From: Methylocapsa aurea
GTDB taxonomy: Bacteria > Pseudomonadota > Alphaproteobacteria > Rhizobiales > Beijerinckiaceae
Direction of reading: 5' to 3'
DNA length: 43,717 nucleotides
Assembly (NCBI RefSeq): GCF_000746085.1
Contig: NZ_JQKO01000023.1
Coordinates: 1 to 43,717, forward strand
The position numbers were made by a program, and so were the translations under genes. Every line of letters begins with the position of its first letter. Position 1 is the first letter of the stretch. The notes beneath the pieces are model-generated. The model saw only the letters and a list, made by a program, of their open reading frames with translations. It ran no database searches and had not been told where the DNA came from. Shown piece after piece: positions 26,165 to 35,241 of this stretch.

Positions 26165-27475
26165 CTAAAACTTCACGATAACGTCTCCGCCAAAGGTGAA
26201 TTGCGACGTTTTCGTGCCGATCCCGAAATTGGGATAGCCTTGGCCATTGAAAGCGGGCGTTCCATTCAACGAGGAGTCGTAGCGAATTTCCGGCCGCAGA
26301 ACGATCGACTTGACCAATGGCAGCCCCTCCGGAAGCGGCGGGGTGATGTTGAGGCCCGCGGTCAACTCCAGATAGGGGGTCGGCGACGGCCCGAAGATCG
26401 CCGTGTTCGGGAAACCATATTGGATATTGACGAAATCGAAATTACCAGGGAAAGCGGCGACGAAGAAATTGTTTTGGTCGCGCCACACCTCGGCGCGGCC
26501 GACCAGCTTCAGCCAATCATTGACCGCATAGATCGCATATTGAGCGACGCCATAGCCACTCGCCCGAAACCCGTTGTCCTGGATGTAGTTGAGGTCGGTG
26601 ATGAAGGTCAATGACTCGGTGGCCTTCCAAATTGCAGTGATGTCGCTGAGGTAGCGAAGCGCCTTGTTTGGATTGCAGTTGCAGGCGAGCGCGGTGGCGA
26701 CGGTATCGGGATTTTCCGGACCTATATGGGTGGTCGCCATGATCGTCAGGGCGCCGTCCAGCAGGTTGAGGCCGAGGCCGCCATGGAACGCGATCGCGCC
26801 ATTATTGTCGCCTTGGCGATTGCCGAAGGTGGTGTTCACGCCGGTGTCGACGCCAGCATAAATATCGATCATCGGATCGACATGCGAGATCGTCATGATG
26901 CCCGTGTGCACGAGCGGGACGCCAAAATTGAAGATGTAGGAATGCGAGTAGAGGTAATTGTCCCCGGCCGAGATGACCTCGGCGCCTTCCAAGGTGGCAT
27001 ATTGACCAAACTTGACATCGATGCCGCCGGAATAAAACAAGGGAACGTGGACGACCCCCCAAGCCTCGACGGGCGTGAACTGGCTCCAGTCATTGATGAG
27101 ATAATCGAACTGGCCGAGATAGCGCGTATAGCGCGCGTCGGATCCGTACATGAACTGGACTCGAAAGCCTAAATCCCAATCCGTCGATTTCGGATCGAGC
27201 GGGCGCTGGACCGTCAGGAGCGCCTGATTGAGCAGCGGCTTGTTGGCTTTGTCGGTGAGCAAATGCCCGAAATTCAACCCATCGCCGGGATAATCGGGAT
27301 TTGCGGTATAGCCGCCTTCAATGGCGCCGGAAACCGTCACCGTATCCCACCAACTGGCCGGAGGCGGGGGAGTCGTCGCGGCGAGGTCCGCGGCATGCGC
27401 GAACTGTCCTGCGTTCGCCACGAGCAAACCGGCGCATAGCGTCGGCAAAACAGAAAACTTGCGTAGATGCGCCAT
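26165..27475 (-). CDS. Outer-membrane beta-barrel protein (porin-2/OmpL-like)
   Basis: 436 residues. A signal peptide of about 28 residues ends FAHA before ADLAATT. The mature part alternates polar and hydrophobic residues in many short strands rich in Tyr, Trp, Gly and Asn (SGAIEGGYTANPDY, DLGFRVQFMYGSDARYTRYL, QYGFPNTAIFG). It ends in Phe (GGDVIVKF), as barrel proteins do. The pattern suggests the BBP2-type outer-membrane porin-like family. The start at 27475 was chosen for the signal peptide and the GGGAGTG in front; the frame extends 57 codons further without support. No transport substrate can be assigned. The 27476-27852 gap shows nothing recognised. Confidence 0.78.
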   Translation of the reverse strand: MAHLRKFSVLPTLCAGLLVANAGQFAHAADLAATTPPPPASWWDTVTVSGAIEGGYTANPDYPGDGLNFGHLLTDKANKPLLNQALLTVQRPLDPKSTDWDLGFRVQFMYGSDARYTRYLGQFDYLINDWSQFTPVEAWGVVHVPLFYSGGIDVKFGQYATLEGAEVISAGDNYLYSHSYIFNFGVPLVHTGIMTISHVDPMIDIYAGVDTGVNTTFGNRQGDNNGAIAFHGGLGLNLLDGALTIMATTHIGPENPDTVATALACNCNPNKALRYLSDITAIWKATESLTFITDLNYIQDNGFRASGYGVAQYAIYAVNDWLKLVGRAEVWRDQNNFFVAAFPGNFDFVNIQYGFPNTAIFGPSPTPYLELTAGLNITPPLPEGLPLVKSIVLRPEIRYDSSLNGTPAFNGQGYPNFGIGTKTSQFTFGGDVIVKF

Positions 27476-27852
27476 GCTTGCACTCCCACAGAGGCGATTT
27501 GGAGCACTAAAAGGCGCACATGACGGTGAAGGGTTCAATATCTGTTGGGTTAAGCAAACTTGCTTTCGGGGGCCACGATGCTTTCCTGCAACAGTCAGGC
27601 GCATCAGACGCCAATTCGCTTGACCCTTATCCCGATCGCCCAACAATGCGCCAGCACATCGCGAGCAATTGAGCAGGAACAGAGCGCCTTTTTCTACGGC
27701 GAAAAATCACAATAGATTTCGGTCAATCGTAACGGCGCAACATCCGTCCAACAGCCTTAACCTATACTGTTTTGAGCGCCTGCCAATACCAAAGCTAGAG
27801 CTGCGTCTGATTTTGCGGAATCCGAAAGCGCTCAGATTCAATGATTTGGAGC

Positions 27853-27873
27853 AGAGCATGTTGAACATGCTCT
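27853..27873. repeat. Perfect palindrome just past serA
   Basis: AGAGCATGTT and AACATGCTCT flank a single G, a 21-base perfect inverted repeat ending 7 bases beyond the serA stop codon. It shares the AGAGCATG end with the repeat at 41622. It may form a transcript end, though no T-run follows on the serA strand. Confidence 0.7.
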
Positions 27874-27880
27874 GGCACCC

Positions 27881-29467
27881 TCAAAACGCCAGCGCCTTGG
27901 CTTCCTTCACGCCGGGAAGCTTTTCGACTTCGACGAGCACATCCCCGGGCGCGACGCCATCGACTTCGACAAGCGCGACCGCCGAACCGCCCGCCCGATC
28001 GCGGCCCAGCGCGAAGGTCGCGATATTGACGCCGGCATTGCCCAGAACGCTCGCGAACCGGCCGATGAAGCCCGGCCTATCCTCATTGCTGACATAAATC
28101 ATCGCTGGAGCGACGAGCGCATCAACCTGGATTCCGTTGATTGAAATGATTCGCGGTCTGCCGTCGTGAAACACCGTGCCGGAAACCGAGCGCTTATGCG
28201 CCTCGGTTTCAACGGACAAAGTGATAAGCGATTCATAGTCCGCGTCGGCCGCCCTGGTCACTTCGTCGATCGCGACGCCGCGCTCTTTGGCGACCAGGGG
28301 CGCTGAAACGACATTGACGTCCGCAAGCAAGGGTCGCAACAGCCCGGCGATGGCGGCCGCCGTCAACGCCTTTGTCTTCAGTTCGGCCACCGAACCTTCA
28401 TAAGTGATCGTCACCTTCATGATGGCGCTATCGACGAGCTGGCCGGCAAAAGATCCAAGACGTTCGGCGAGCGCGATGAAGGGCTTGAGCTTGGGCGCCT
28501 CCTCCGCGGTGATCGAGGGAAAATTGACTGCATTCGAAATCGCGCCGCGGATCAGATAGTCCGACATTTGCTCGGCGACTTGCAGCGCGACATTTTCCTG
28601 AGCCTCGTTGGTCGAGGCGCCAAGATGCGGGGTGCAGACGACATTCGGGTGGCCAAAGAGCGGGTTTTCGGTTGCGGGCTCGCTGACGAAGACATCGAAA
28701 GCCGCTCCCGCGACATGGCCGCTGTCGAGGAGCGCGCGCAAAGCTTTCTCGTCGGCCAAGCCGCCGCGGGCGCAATTGATGATCCGCACGCCCTTCTTGG
28801 TCTTGACGAGATTTTCGGCCGACAGAATATTCTTCGTCTGCGGCGTCATCGGCGCATGCAGGGTAATGATGTCGGCGCGGGCGAGGAGAGGCTCGAGCTC
28901 GACCTTTTCGACGCCGAGAGCGAGCGCGCGCTCGGGCGTCAGGAAGGGATCATAGGCAAGAACATGCATATGGAGGCCGATGGCGCGCTCCGCGACGATG
29001 GAGCCGATGTTGCCGCAGCCGATGACGCCAAGCGTCTTGCCCGTGATCTCGACGCCCATGAAACGGTTTTTTTCCCATTTTCCGGCCTGCGTCGAGGCGT
29101 CGGCCTGGGGAATCTGGCGGGCTAGCGCAAACATCAGCGCGATCGCGTGCTCGGCGGTGGTGATGGAATTGCCAAAAGGCGTATTCATTACGATGACGCC
29201 CTTTGCCGTCGCGGCTGGAATGTCGACATTGTCGACGCCGATTCCGGCGCGGCCAATCACTTTCAGCCTAGTGGCCTGATCGAGAATTTTGGCGGTGACC
29301 TTCGTCGCCGAGCGAATCGCCAAGCCGTCGAAAGCGCCGATGACCGCGGCGAGCTTCTCTTTGTCCTTGCCAAGTTGCGGCTGGAAATCCACATCGACGC
29401 CGCGCTCCTTGAAAATGGCGACGGCGGCGAGGGAAAGCGCATCTGAAATAAGCACGCGCGGCGGCAT
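27881..29467 (-). CDS. serA: D-3-phosphoglycerate dehydrogenase
   Basis: 528 residues of the long SerA type. The first step of serine synthesis oxidises 3-phosphoglycerate with NAD. The N-terminal substrate domain is followed by the NAD site (LGVIGCGNIGSIVAERA) and catalytic region (INCARGGLADEKAL, CTPHLGASTNEAQENVA). An intervening ASB-type domain and a C-terminal ACT domain (SNEDRPGFIGRFASVLGNAGVNIATFALGR, about 455-528) suggest serine feedback control. GGAGACG precedes the ATG at 29467. It lies downstream of serC on the same strand, with a hairpin repeat between. Confidence 0.95.
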   Translation of the reverse strand: MPPRVLISDALSLAAVAIFKERGVDVDFQPQLGKDKEKLAAVIGAFDGLAIRSATKVTAKILDQATRLKVIGRAGIGVDNVDIPAATAKGVIVMNTPFGNSITTAEHAIALMFALARQIPQADASTQAGKWEKNRFMGVEITGKTLGVIGCGNIGSIVAERAIGLHMHVLAYDPFLTPERALALGVEKVELEPLLARADIITLHAPMTPQTKNILSAENLVKTKKGVRIINCARGGLADEKALRALLDSGHVAGAAFDVFVSEPATENPLFGHPNVVCTPHLGASTNEAQENVALQVAEQMSDYLIRGAISNAVNFPSITAEEAPKLKPFIALAERLGSFAGQLVDSAIMKVTITYEGSVAELKTKALTAAAIAGLLRPLLADVNVVSAPLVAKERGVAIDEVTRAADADYESLITLSVETEAHKRSVSGTVFHDGRPRIISINGIQVDALVAPAMIYVSNEDRPGFIGRFASVLGNAGVNIATFALGRDRAGGSAVALVEVDGVAPGDVLVEVEKLPGVKEAKALAF

Positions 29468-29486
29468 CGGACGTCTCCATATCTGG

Positions 29487-29534
29487 AGCATTTTTTCACG
29501 CGAAGGCGGAGCGGGATTCGCGTCAAGAAAATGC
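29487..29534. repeat. Imperfect palindrome between serC and serA
   Basis: GCATTTTTTCACGCGAA and TTCGCGTCAAGAAAATGC face each other around GGCGGAGCGGGA. The arms share GCATTTT and ACGCGAA. It lies 20 bases in front of the serA start, and TTGACGCGAA-type sequence is also part of the copy at 14557. It could modulate serA expression or belong to the dispersed palindrome family. Confidence 0.6.
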
Positions 29535-29690
29535 AAGCGGAACGCAGGCTTGAAGCATATTCAGGTCTTGCAGACGCCCGAAACGTCGCGGACGCGTCGC
29601 TTGCTCATCCCGCGCGCGGCGGAGCGCAGGGCAGGACAGGATCGCTAGCCGGCGGCCGCCCGCGCCGAACCAAGCCGCCGCCCGCCGCAA

Positions 29691-30863
29691 TCACGCAGCC
29701 TTGGCGAGATCGCCCTTTGTCTTTTGATAGGCGTAATCCAGCCAAAGCGTCAGCGCCGCGACATCGCTTGTCTCGATCGTCGCGCCGCACCATATGCGAA
29801 GGCCAGGCGGCGCATCCCGGTATGACCCGATGTCATAGGCGATGTTTTCTTTTTCGAGCAAGCTGACGATCGATTTCGCGAATTTGGCTTCCGCCTCGCG
29901 CCCGAGCAAGGTGACCGCCGGGTCGACGATCTTGAGGCAAATGCTGGTGTTCGATCTAAATGCCGGATCCTTGCCGAGAAAGTCGATCCAGGGCGTTCTC
30001 TCGACCCAGTCGCTGAGCGCCTTCGCATTGGCGTCGGCGCGCGCGACGAGCGCATCGAGGCCGCCGAGCGATTTGCCCCAATTCAAGGCGTCGATGTAAT
30101 CTTCGACGCAGAGCATCGAAGGGGTGTTGATGGTTTCGCCCTCGAAAATGCTCTCGATCAGCTTGCCCTCGTGGGTCAGGCGGAAAAGTTTGGGCAAAGG
30201 CCACGGCGGCGTATAGCTCTCCAGCCTCTCGACGGCGCGCGGCCCGAGAATCAAAATGCCATGGCCGGCTTCGCCACCCAGCACTTTTTGCCAGGAGAAA
30301 GTGGCGACGTCGAGCTTCGGCCAATCGAGTTTCTGGGCGAAAGCGGCCGAGGTCGCGTCGCAGATCGTGAGGCCCTTGCGGTCGGCGGGAATCCAATCGG
30401 CGTTAGGGACGCGCACGCCCGACGTTGTGCCGTTCCAGGCGAAGACGACGTCATTGTCGAAATTGACGCTGGACAGATCGACGATCTCGCCAAAATCCGC
30501 GACCATGGCGCGGGCGTTTTTCAGGCGCAAATGCTCGATGACATCGATCACCCAGCCTTCGCTGAAGGTCTCCCAGGCAAGCACGTCGACGCCGCGCTGG
30601 CCGAGCAGCGACCATAGCGCCACTTCGACTGCGCCGGTATCCGAGCCCAGGAGAATGCCGATGCGATAATCGGCCGGGACCTGCAGGACCTCGCGGGTGA
30701 GGTCGATTGCCAGCTTCAGCTTAGCTTTGCCGATCTTGGCCCGATGCGAGCGTCCGAGCGGGGCGCTCTGCAAGTTCTTGAATTGCCAGCCGGGGTGCTT
30801 GGCGCAAGGACCGCAAGAAAAATTCGCGCACCCTGGGCGCGCTGCGGGAACCATCGCTGTCAT
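29691..30863 (-). CDS. serC: Phosphoserine aminotransferase
   Basis: 390 residues of the alphaproteobacterial SerC type (fold type I PLP enzyme). It converts 3-phosphohydroxypyruvate and glutamate to phosphoserine. The N-terminus ANFSCGPCAKHPGW is characteristic. The PLP lysine lies in FSWQKVLGGEAGHG. The ATG at 30863 was chosen because AAGGA stands eight bases upstream; an ATG three codons earlier would overlap that site. A good promoter is found upstream. serA follows after 223 bases. Confidence 0.94.
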   Translation of the reverse strand: MTAMVPAARPGCANFSCGPCAKHPGWQFKNLQSAPLGRSHRAKIGKAKLKLAIDLTREVLQVPADYRIGILLGSDTGAVEVALWSLLGQRGVDVLAWETFSEGWVIDVIEHLRLKNARAMVADFGEIVDLSSVNFDNDVVFAWNGTTSGVRVPNADWIPADRKGLTICDATSAAFAQKLDWPKLDVATFSWQKVLGGEAGHGILILGPRAVERLESYTPPWPLPKLFRLTHEGKLIESIFEGETINTPSMLCVEDYIDALNWGKSLGGLDALVARADANAKALSDWVERTPWIDFLGKDPAFRSNTSICLKIVDPAVTLLGREAEAKFAKSIVSLLEKENIAYDIGSYRDAPPGLRIWCGATIETSDVAALTLWLDYAYQKTKGDLAKAA

Positions 30864-30918
30864 AGTAGCCATCCTTTCAGATGGGCGCCTTTCGTTGGGG
30901 AAAGGTGTCCCGCCTATG

Positions 30919-30947
30919 GGGATATGACCGTTATACGACGTCGTCAA
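30919..30947 (-). promoter_or_regulatory. Candidate sigma-70 promoter of serC
   Basis: On the minus strand TTGACG (30947-30942) and TATCCC (30924-30919) are separated by 17 bases. Transcription would start about 50 bases before the serC ATG. The same interval must also hold a promoter for the divergent gene at 31070. Confidence 0.5.
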
Positions 30948-31069
30948 GGAGAACATCCAACTGGCCAGGTTCGAAGGAGCGCACTGGATCGAGCCGCGCA
31001 GGTCTGCATGGCGCAAGGCGGAGATGTTAGCCTTGATCTCGCGAATGCAACCCGAGAGGAGGTCAAACA

Positions 31070-31960
31070 ATGCCAACGCGACCCACAACCCAAAGAGCGC
31101 GCCGACAGGCGATTCTCGTGATAATCGCCGCTATGCTGGCAAGCCCCTCCATCGTCCTGGCTGCACAGAATAACCTGACCTTGATCTGCCCGAGCGACGC
31201 GACAAGCGAGCCCCAATTCAAGGACGCGAATACAGACGCGATCCTTCCAATAACGGATCCTCAGCTCAAGGCGGTCGCAGTAGAATCATGCAATCCAGCG
31301 CTCTCTGTGGTCAAAAGCGCCCCCGTCAAGATCGTAAACCTCCGCAGCGCGCCGATTTTCGTGAGCTTTACGACCAGCGATTTCAAATCGGGGCCGATTA
31401 CTTGGGGCGCAGGCTGCACAACCTCCGGGACAGGGGCGAGGATTGCCGCTGGGGCGACCTGCTTGGCGACGGTCTCCAGCAACGGCATGTCCTCGCGCTT
31501 TTGCGCGGCTTTGAACCAACCGCCGGCCAATTGCTACAATGCGCAAGCGAATCATCAGACGATGATCGAAACCATCTTCTTGCCGGTCGGCGCTCCAGGC
31601 TGCTTCAAGACAGGAAACTGCGTCTGGTTCGACATCAGCGTCATACCCTCAAACTGCACCGACGCCTTGTGGAAAAGAAATCAATGCGCCAGGACAGGCG
31701 GCGCCTCCTACAATCTCCCGGTTACGCTAGGCTGCAGCGGCGTCACCTATTATGCCTGCCAAGGACCAGCAAACAATACTTATGGACCTGAAAACTATCC
31801 TTCGCATTGCGGCAATCCATTTGCTGCTTGTGAAAGCACTCCCTCCTGCCAGAACGCCTATTTTTACCCGATGTTCGATCCGCCAGCGAACAAATATCAG
31901 CCGAACAATTATTGTAAGGGCGGCCAGGTTTTCACGATCACATTCCCCTCCGGACAATAG
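31070..31960 (+). CDS. Secreted Cys-rich protein, possibly thaumatin-like
   Basis: 296 residues with an N-terminal signal (QAILVIIAAMLASPSIVLA, ending near residue 31). The mature part contains 16 cysteines, an even number suiting disulfides. The order WGAGCTTSGTG, then VWFDISVIPSNC, then a C-terminal YPMFDPPANKYQPNNYC and FTITFPSG recalls thaumatin-like proteins, where a Y-A-Y-D-D..C block precedes the final strand. The match is distant, so the family is tentative. It is divergent from serC. AGGAGG precedes the start. Confidence 0.6.
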   Translation: MPTRPTTQRARRQAILVIIAAMLASPSIVLAAQNNLTLICPSDATSEPQFKDANTDAILPITDPQLKAVAVESCNPALSVVKSAPVKIVNLRSAPIFVSFTTSDFKSGPITWGAGCTTSGTGARIAAGATCLATVSSNGMSSRFCAALNQPPANCYNAQANHQTMIETIFLPVGAPGCFKTGNCVWFDISVIPSNCTDALWKRNQCARTGGASYNLPVTLGCSGVTYYACQGPANNTYGPENYPSHCGNPFAACESTPSCQNAYFYPMFDPPANKYQPNNYCKGGQVFTITFPSGQ

Positions 31961-32184
31961 ACCCAGCCCTCGGCTGGCCGCGTCCCCGCCATATCCGGGC
32001 GCGCCTCCAGCACGATCCTGCGCCGGTTGACGATCGCCGCTTGGCCGGCGGCTTTTGTTCAAGCTCCAGGACGAGGCGACCGCCGCGCCGGCGCTTCAAG
32101 CGGCGGAAGCGCCGGACGCTCGAAAATTGAACTTCGCCCTTCCGAAACGACCCCGCGCCTGCCGCTCGCTCGCGAGGCGCTCAC

Positions 32185-32212
32185 TTGCGCGCCTAGGCCC
32201 GCCCACTATAGT
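32185..32212 (+). promoter_or_regulatory. Weak candidate promoter of argG
   Basis: TATAGT at 32207-32212 is close to the ideal -10 box. The best -35, TTGCGC at 32185-32190, is poor and 16 bases away. It lies 46 bases before the argG start. The rest of the 31961-32258 gap shows no gene. Confidence 0.3.
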
Positions 32213-32258
32213 CGCGCGACTTCGAAACCCGCCCCGAAACCCCCTTTATGAGCTTCAA

Positions 32259-33503
32259 ATGCCGCAGCCGAAATCAGACGTCAAAAAGGTCGTTCTCGCC
32301 TATTCGGGAGGGCTCGACACCTCGATCATTCTCAAATGGCTGCAAACGACATATGGCTGCGAGGTCGTGACCTTCACCGCCGATCTCGGCCAGGGCGAGG
32401 AGATTTCGCCCGCGCAGGACAAGGCGATCCTGCTTGGCGTCAAGCCCGAGAATATCTTCATCGAGGACCTCCGCGAGGAATTCGTCCGCGACTATGTCTT
32501 CCCGATGTTTCGCGCCAATGCGCAATATGAAGGGCTCTATCTCCTTGGAACCTCGATCGCGCGGCCCTTGATCGCCAAGAAGCAGATCGAGATCGCCCGC
32601 AAGCTGGGGGCCGACGCCGTGGCGCATGGCGCGACCGGCAAAGGCAATGACCAGGTCCGCTTCGAGCTTTCCTATTATGCGCTCGAACCCGACATCAAGG
32701 TCATCGCGCCCTGGCGGGAGTGGGACCTGACCTCGCGCACCGCTCTGATCGCCTTCGCCGAAAAGAACCAGATCCCTATCGCCAAGGACAAGCGCGGCGA
32801 CGCGCCCTTCTCCGTCGACGCCAATCTTCTGCACGCCTCCTCCGAGGGCAAAGTGTTGGAGGATCCCGCGCAAGAGGTGCCGGACTACGTCTATTCGCGC
32901 ACACTCAATCCAGAGGACGCGCCTGATGCGCCGACCTTCATCGAGGTGGATTTCGAAAGGGGCGACCCTGTCGCGGTCGACGGGCAGCCCATGTCCCCGG
33001 CGACTTTGCTCACGCATCTGAACAACCTCGGGCGCGCTAATGGAATCGGCCGGCTCGATCTCGTTGAAAACCGTTTTGTAGGTATGAAATCGCGCGGCAT
33101 GTATGAGACGCCTGGCGGCACTATCCTTTACTACGCCCACCGCGGCATCGAATCGATCACCCTCGATCGCGGCGCGGCGCATTTGAAGGACGAACTCATG
33201 CCAAAATACGCCGAGATCATTTATAATGGTTTTTGGTTCTCGCCCGAGCGCGAGATGCTGCAAGCCTTGATCGACCGCAGCCAGGAATTCGTCACCGGCA
33301 AGGTCCGCCTCAAGCTCTACAAAGGCTCAGCTTTCGTTGTCGGGCGGTCAAGCCCCAATTCCCTCTATGATCAGGATCTTGTGACGTTCGAAGAGGGCGC
33401 GGTCGCCTATGACCACCGTGACGCCGCCGGCTTTATCAAGCTCAACGCGCTGCGGCTGCGCACGCTCGCCAAGCGCGCCCGAAAGATCGCCGGCCGCGGC
33501 TGA
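32259..33503 (+). CDS. argG: Argininosuccinate synthase
   Basis: 414 residues, normal length. It joins citrulline and aspartate with ATP in arginine synthesis. The N-terminal pyrophosphatase loop AYSGGLDTS is at 14-22. Other family blocks are [22 protein letters not shown] and [15 protein letters not shown] near the C-terminus. The ATG at 32259 gives the usual N-terminus ([17 protein letters not shown]). The frame is open for 68 codons upstream, but that part is Arg/Pro-rich and non-conserved. The ribosome site is weak. Confidence 0.97.
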   Translation: MPQPKSDVKKVVLAYSGGLDTSIILKWLQTTYGCEVVTFTADLGQGEEISPAQDKAILLGVKPENIFIEDLREEFVRDYVFPMFRANAQYEGLYLLGTSIARPLIAKKQIEIARKLGADAVAHGATGKGNDQVRFELSYYALEPDIKVIAPWREWDLTSRTALIAFAEKNQIPIAKDKRGDAPFSVDANLLHASSEGKVLEDPAQEVPDYVYSRTLNPEDAPDAPTFIEVDFERGDPVAVDGQPMSPATLLTHLNNLGRANGIGRLDLVENRFVGMKSRGMYETPGGTILYYAHRGIESITLDRGAAHLKDELMPKYAEIIYNGFWFSPEREMLQALIDRSQEFVTGKVRLKLYKGSAFVVGRSSPNSLYDQDLVTFEEGAVAYDHRDAAGFIKLNALRLRTLAKRARKIAGRG

Positions 33504-33612
33504 GAATCCGTTCCGAGGCGATAAATTCTTTTGATCCGTCTCAATTCATATTTCACAGATTAGACTATGTACTGTCTGTGGGGCGGAAACCGAAACTCTC
33601 AAGGAGAAGCAA

Positions 33613-34170
33613 ATGCTCCGATTTAAGACCATTGCAGCCGCGGTTGTTTTAGCGGCCGGTGCCGGGTTGGGCGGAACCGCGCAAGCTGGGCCGATGCCGA
33701 ATGCAGGCGTGAACGCGCCGGCGAGCGAAGCGCTTCCGTTAGAAGCGGTCCAGTTCTACTGGGGCGGCTATAATTATTGTTGGTATTCGAACGGCTGGAA
33801 TGGGCCAGGCTGGTACTGGTGCGGCTATCCGTGGCGTCGCGGCTATGGCTGGGGCGGCGGTTATGGCTGGCGAGGCTGGCGTCACCCCGGCTGGCATGGC
33901 GGCGGCGGATGGCATGGCGGTCATGGCGGCGGATGGCATGGCGGTCATGGCGGCGGCTGGCATGGCGGTCATGGCGGCGGCGGCTGGGGCGGCGGCGGTC
34001 ATGGCGGCGGCGGCTGGGGCGGCGGCGGTCATGGCGGTGGCGGTCATGGCGGCGGCGGCTGGGGCGGCGGCGGTCATGGCGGTGGCGGACATGGCGGCGG
34101 TGGCGGTGGTCACGGCGGCGGTGGCGGCGGTCATGGCGGCGGCGGCGGGCATGGCGGCGGCGGTCGCTAG
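33613..34170 (+). CDS. Secreted Gly/His/Trp-repeat protein
   Basis: 185 residues. A signal peptide ends GTAQA near residue 26. Residues 45-80 are Trp/Tyr/Gly-rich with two Cys (YNYCWYSNGWNGPGWYWCGY), a block seen in small exported proteins of Bradyrhizobium and relatives. From about residue 95 to the end the protein is made of GGHGGG, WHGGHGGG and GGGWGGGGHGGG units, with regular His. The function is unknown; surface or matrix roles or metal binding by the His repeats are possible. AAGGAG precedes the ATG. Its stop codon overlaps that of pxpC, which runs the other way. Confidence 0.8.
   Translation: MLRFKTIAAAVVLAAGAGLGGTAQAGPMPNAGVNAPASEALPLEAVQFYWGGYNYCWYSNGWNGPGWYWCGYPWRRGYGWGGGYGWRGWRHPGWHGGGGWHGGHGGGWHGGHGGGWHGGHGGGGWGGGGHGGGGWGGGGHGGGGHGGGGWGGGGHGGGGHGGGGGGHGGGGGGHGGGGGHGGGGR
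33896..34166 (+). repeat. Short tandem repeats coding the Gly/His tract
   Basis: Units such as GGTCATGGCGGCGGC and GGCTGGGGCGGCGGC recur in phase, first as a 24-base WHGGHGGG unit, then as longer GGGWGGGGHGG units, then as short HGGGGG units. Such tracts change length easily by slippage. Confidence 0.85.
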
Positions 34171-35240
34171 TTAGGCCAATCGCAATATTGGCTCGATCCC
34201 TCGAGAGCATTGACGACGCCATCAATCAGATTGGCTTCGATCAGCGCTTTCGAGGTGGGCTCCCGGCGCAAAGGATGCAGGAGCGAGGGGGTCGCGGCGA
34301 TTTCGTCTTCGAGCCGGAAGAGCGCCGCTCGGGCCTCGGTGAGACCGACAGCGGCAAAACGGCAGGCTTCGCCCGGACGCATCTGGGCGAGGCGGCCTAT
34401 GTCGGCCAAAATAACATGGCCGAGCTTGGGATAGCCGCCGGTGGGCTGGCGGTCGGCCAGGAGCACCAGAGGCTTCTTGTCGCCAGCAATCTGGATCGCG
34501 CCGAGCGCGATGCCATCCGAGACAATATCATGGCCCCGCGCATGCGCGATCTCCGGTCCCTCGAACCGATAGGCCATGCGATCGGCCCTCGGCGTCAATG
34601 TGAATTCCTCCGCGAAAAACGCTGTGAGCCCCGCCGCGGTGAAATAATCGTCTTGGGGACCAAGGACGACGCGAAAAGCTTCGGCGTCCCGGGCGAGCCA
34701 AGGCGCATCGATCGCCGCGTCGAATTCTGAAGCTTCCAATGATTGCATTCGCGCTGCGGCGGGCAAGAGGTCGGCGAACAGGACATCGCCTTGGCGCAGC
34801 ATGCGCCCTTCCACGCCTCCCATGCCAGATCGCACATGGGTCGCCCGGCTTCCCATGTCGAGCGGCGCGTCGAAACCGCCTTCCACCGCAAGATAGGCCC
34901 AAGCGCCAAAACTCCCCGCTTGCGCCGCCAACACTTCCCCTGGCCGCAACAGAAGGCGCGCGGCCTGCGGCAGCAAGACGCCATCGCGCCGCCAGATAAA
35001 GGCGCCGCCGGCGAATGCGACCGCAAGCGGCGCGTCTTCGCAAAGCGCCGAGAGGCCGCCGGCCGATATTTCGAGCGCGGCCGCGCGGTCGTCATTGCCG
35101 AGGGTGAGATTGGCGGTCCGAAACGCGGTCCAGTCCATTGGCCCTGCCGGCGTGACGCCAAAGCGCAGGAAGCCATGGCGGCCGCCGTCCTGGATTGTCG
35201 CGCCAGGACCGGCGCGAAGCACCCGTAGCCGCGCCCGCAT
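34167..35240 (-). CDS. pxpC: 5-oxoprolinase subunit C (KipA/PxpC, biotin-dependent carboxyltransferase fold)
   Basis: 357 residues. The N-terminal LRAGPGATIQDGGRHGFLRFGVTPAGPMDW is the signature of the allophanate hydrolase C2/KipA family. Together with PxpA and PxpB it cleaves 5-oxoproline (pyroglutamate) to glutamate with ATP. The three genes run pxpA, pxpB, pxpC with gaps of 12 and 1 bases. Its TAG stop shares bases with the TAG of the Gly-rich gene in the sequence CTAG at 34167-34170. Confidence 0.92.
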   Translation of the reverse strand: MRARLRVLRAGPGATIQDGGRHGFLRFGVTPAGPMDWTAFRTANLTLGNDDRAAALEISAGGLSALCEDAPLAVAFAGGAFIWRRDGVLLPQAARLLLRPGEVLAAQAGSFGAWAYLAVEGGFDAPLDMGSRATHVRSGMGGVEGRMLRQGDVLFADLLPAAARMQSLEASEFDAAIDAPWLARDAEAFRVVLGPQDDYFTAAGLTAFFAEEFTLTPRADRMAYRFEGPEIAHARGHDIVSDGIALGAIQIAGDKKPLVLLADRQPTGGYPKLGHVILADIGRLAQMRPGEACRFAAVGLTEARAALFRLEDEIAATPSLLHPLRREPTSKALIEANLIDGVVNALEGSSQYCDWPN

Positions 35241-35241
35241 C

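Noticed and set aside
32274-33263. 329-codon open frame on the minus strand inside argG
   Set aside because: A shadow of argG: codon bias of the GC-rich sense frame keeps the antisense frame open, and the product matches nothing.
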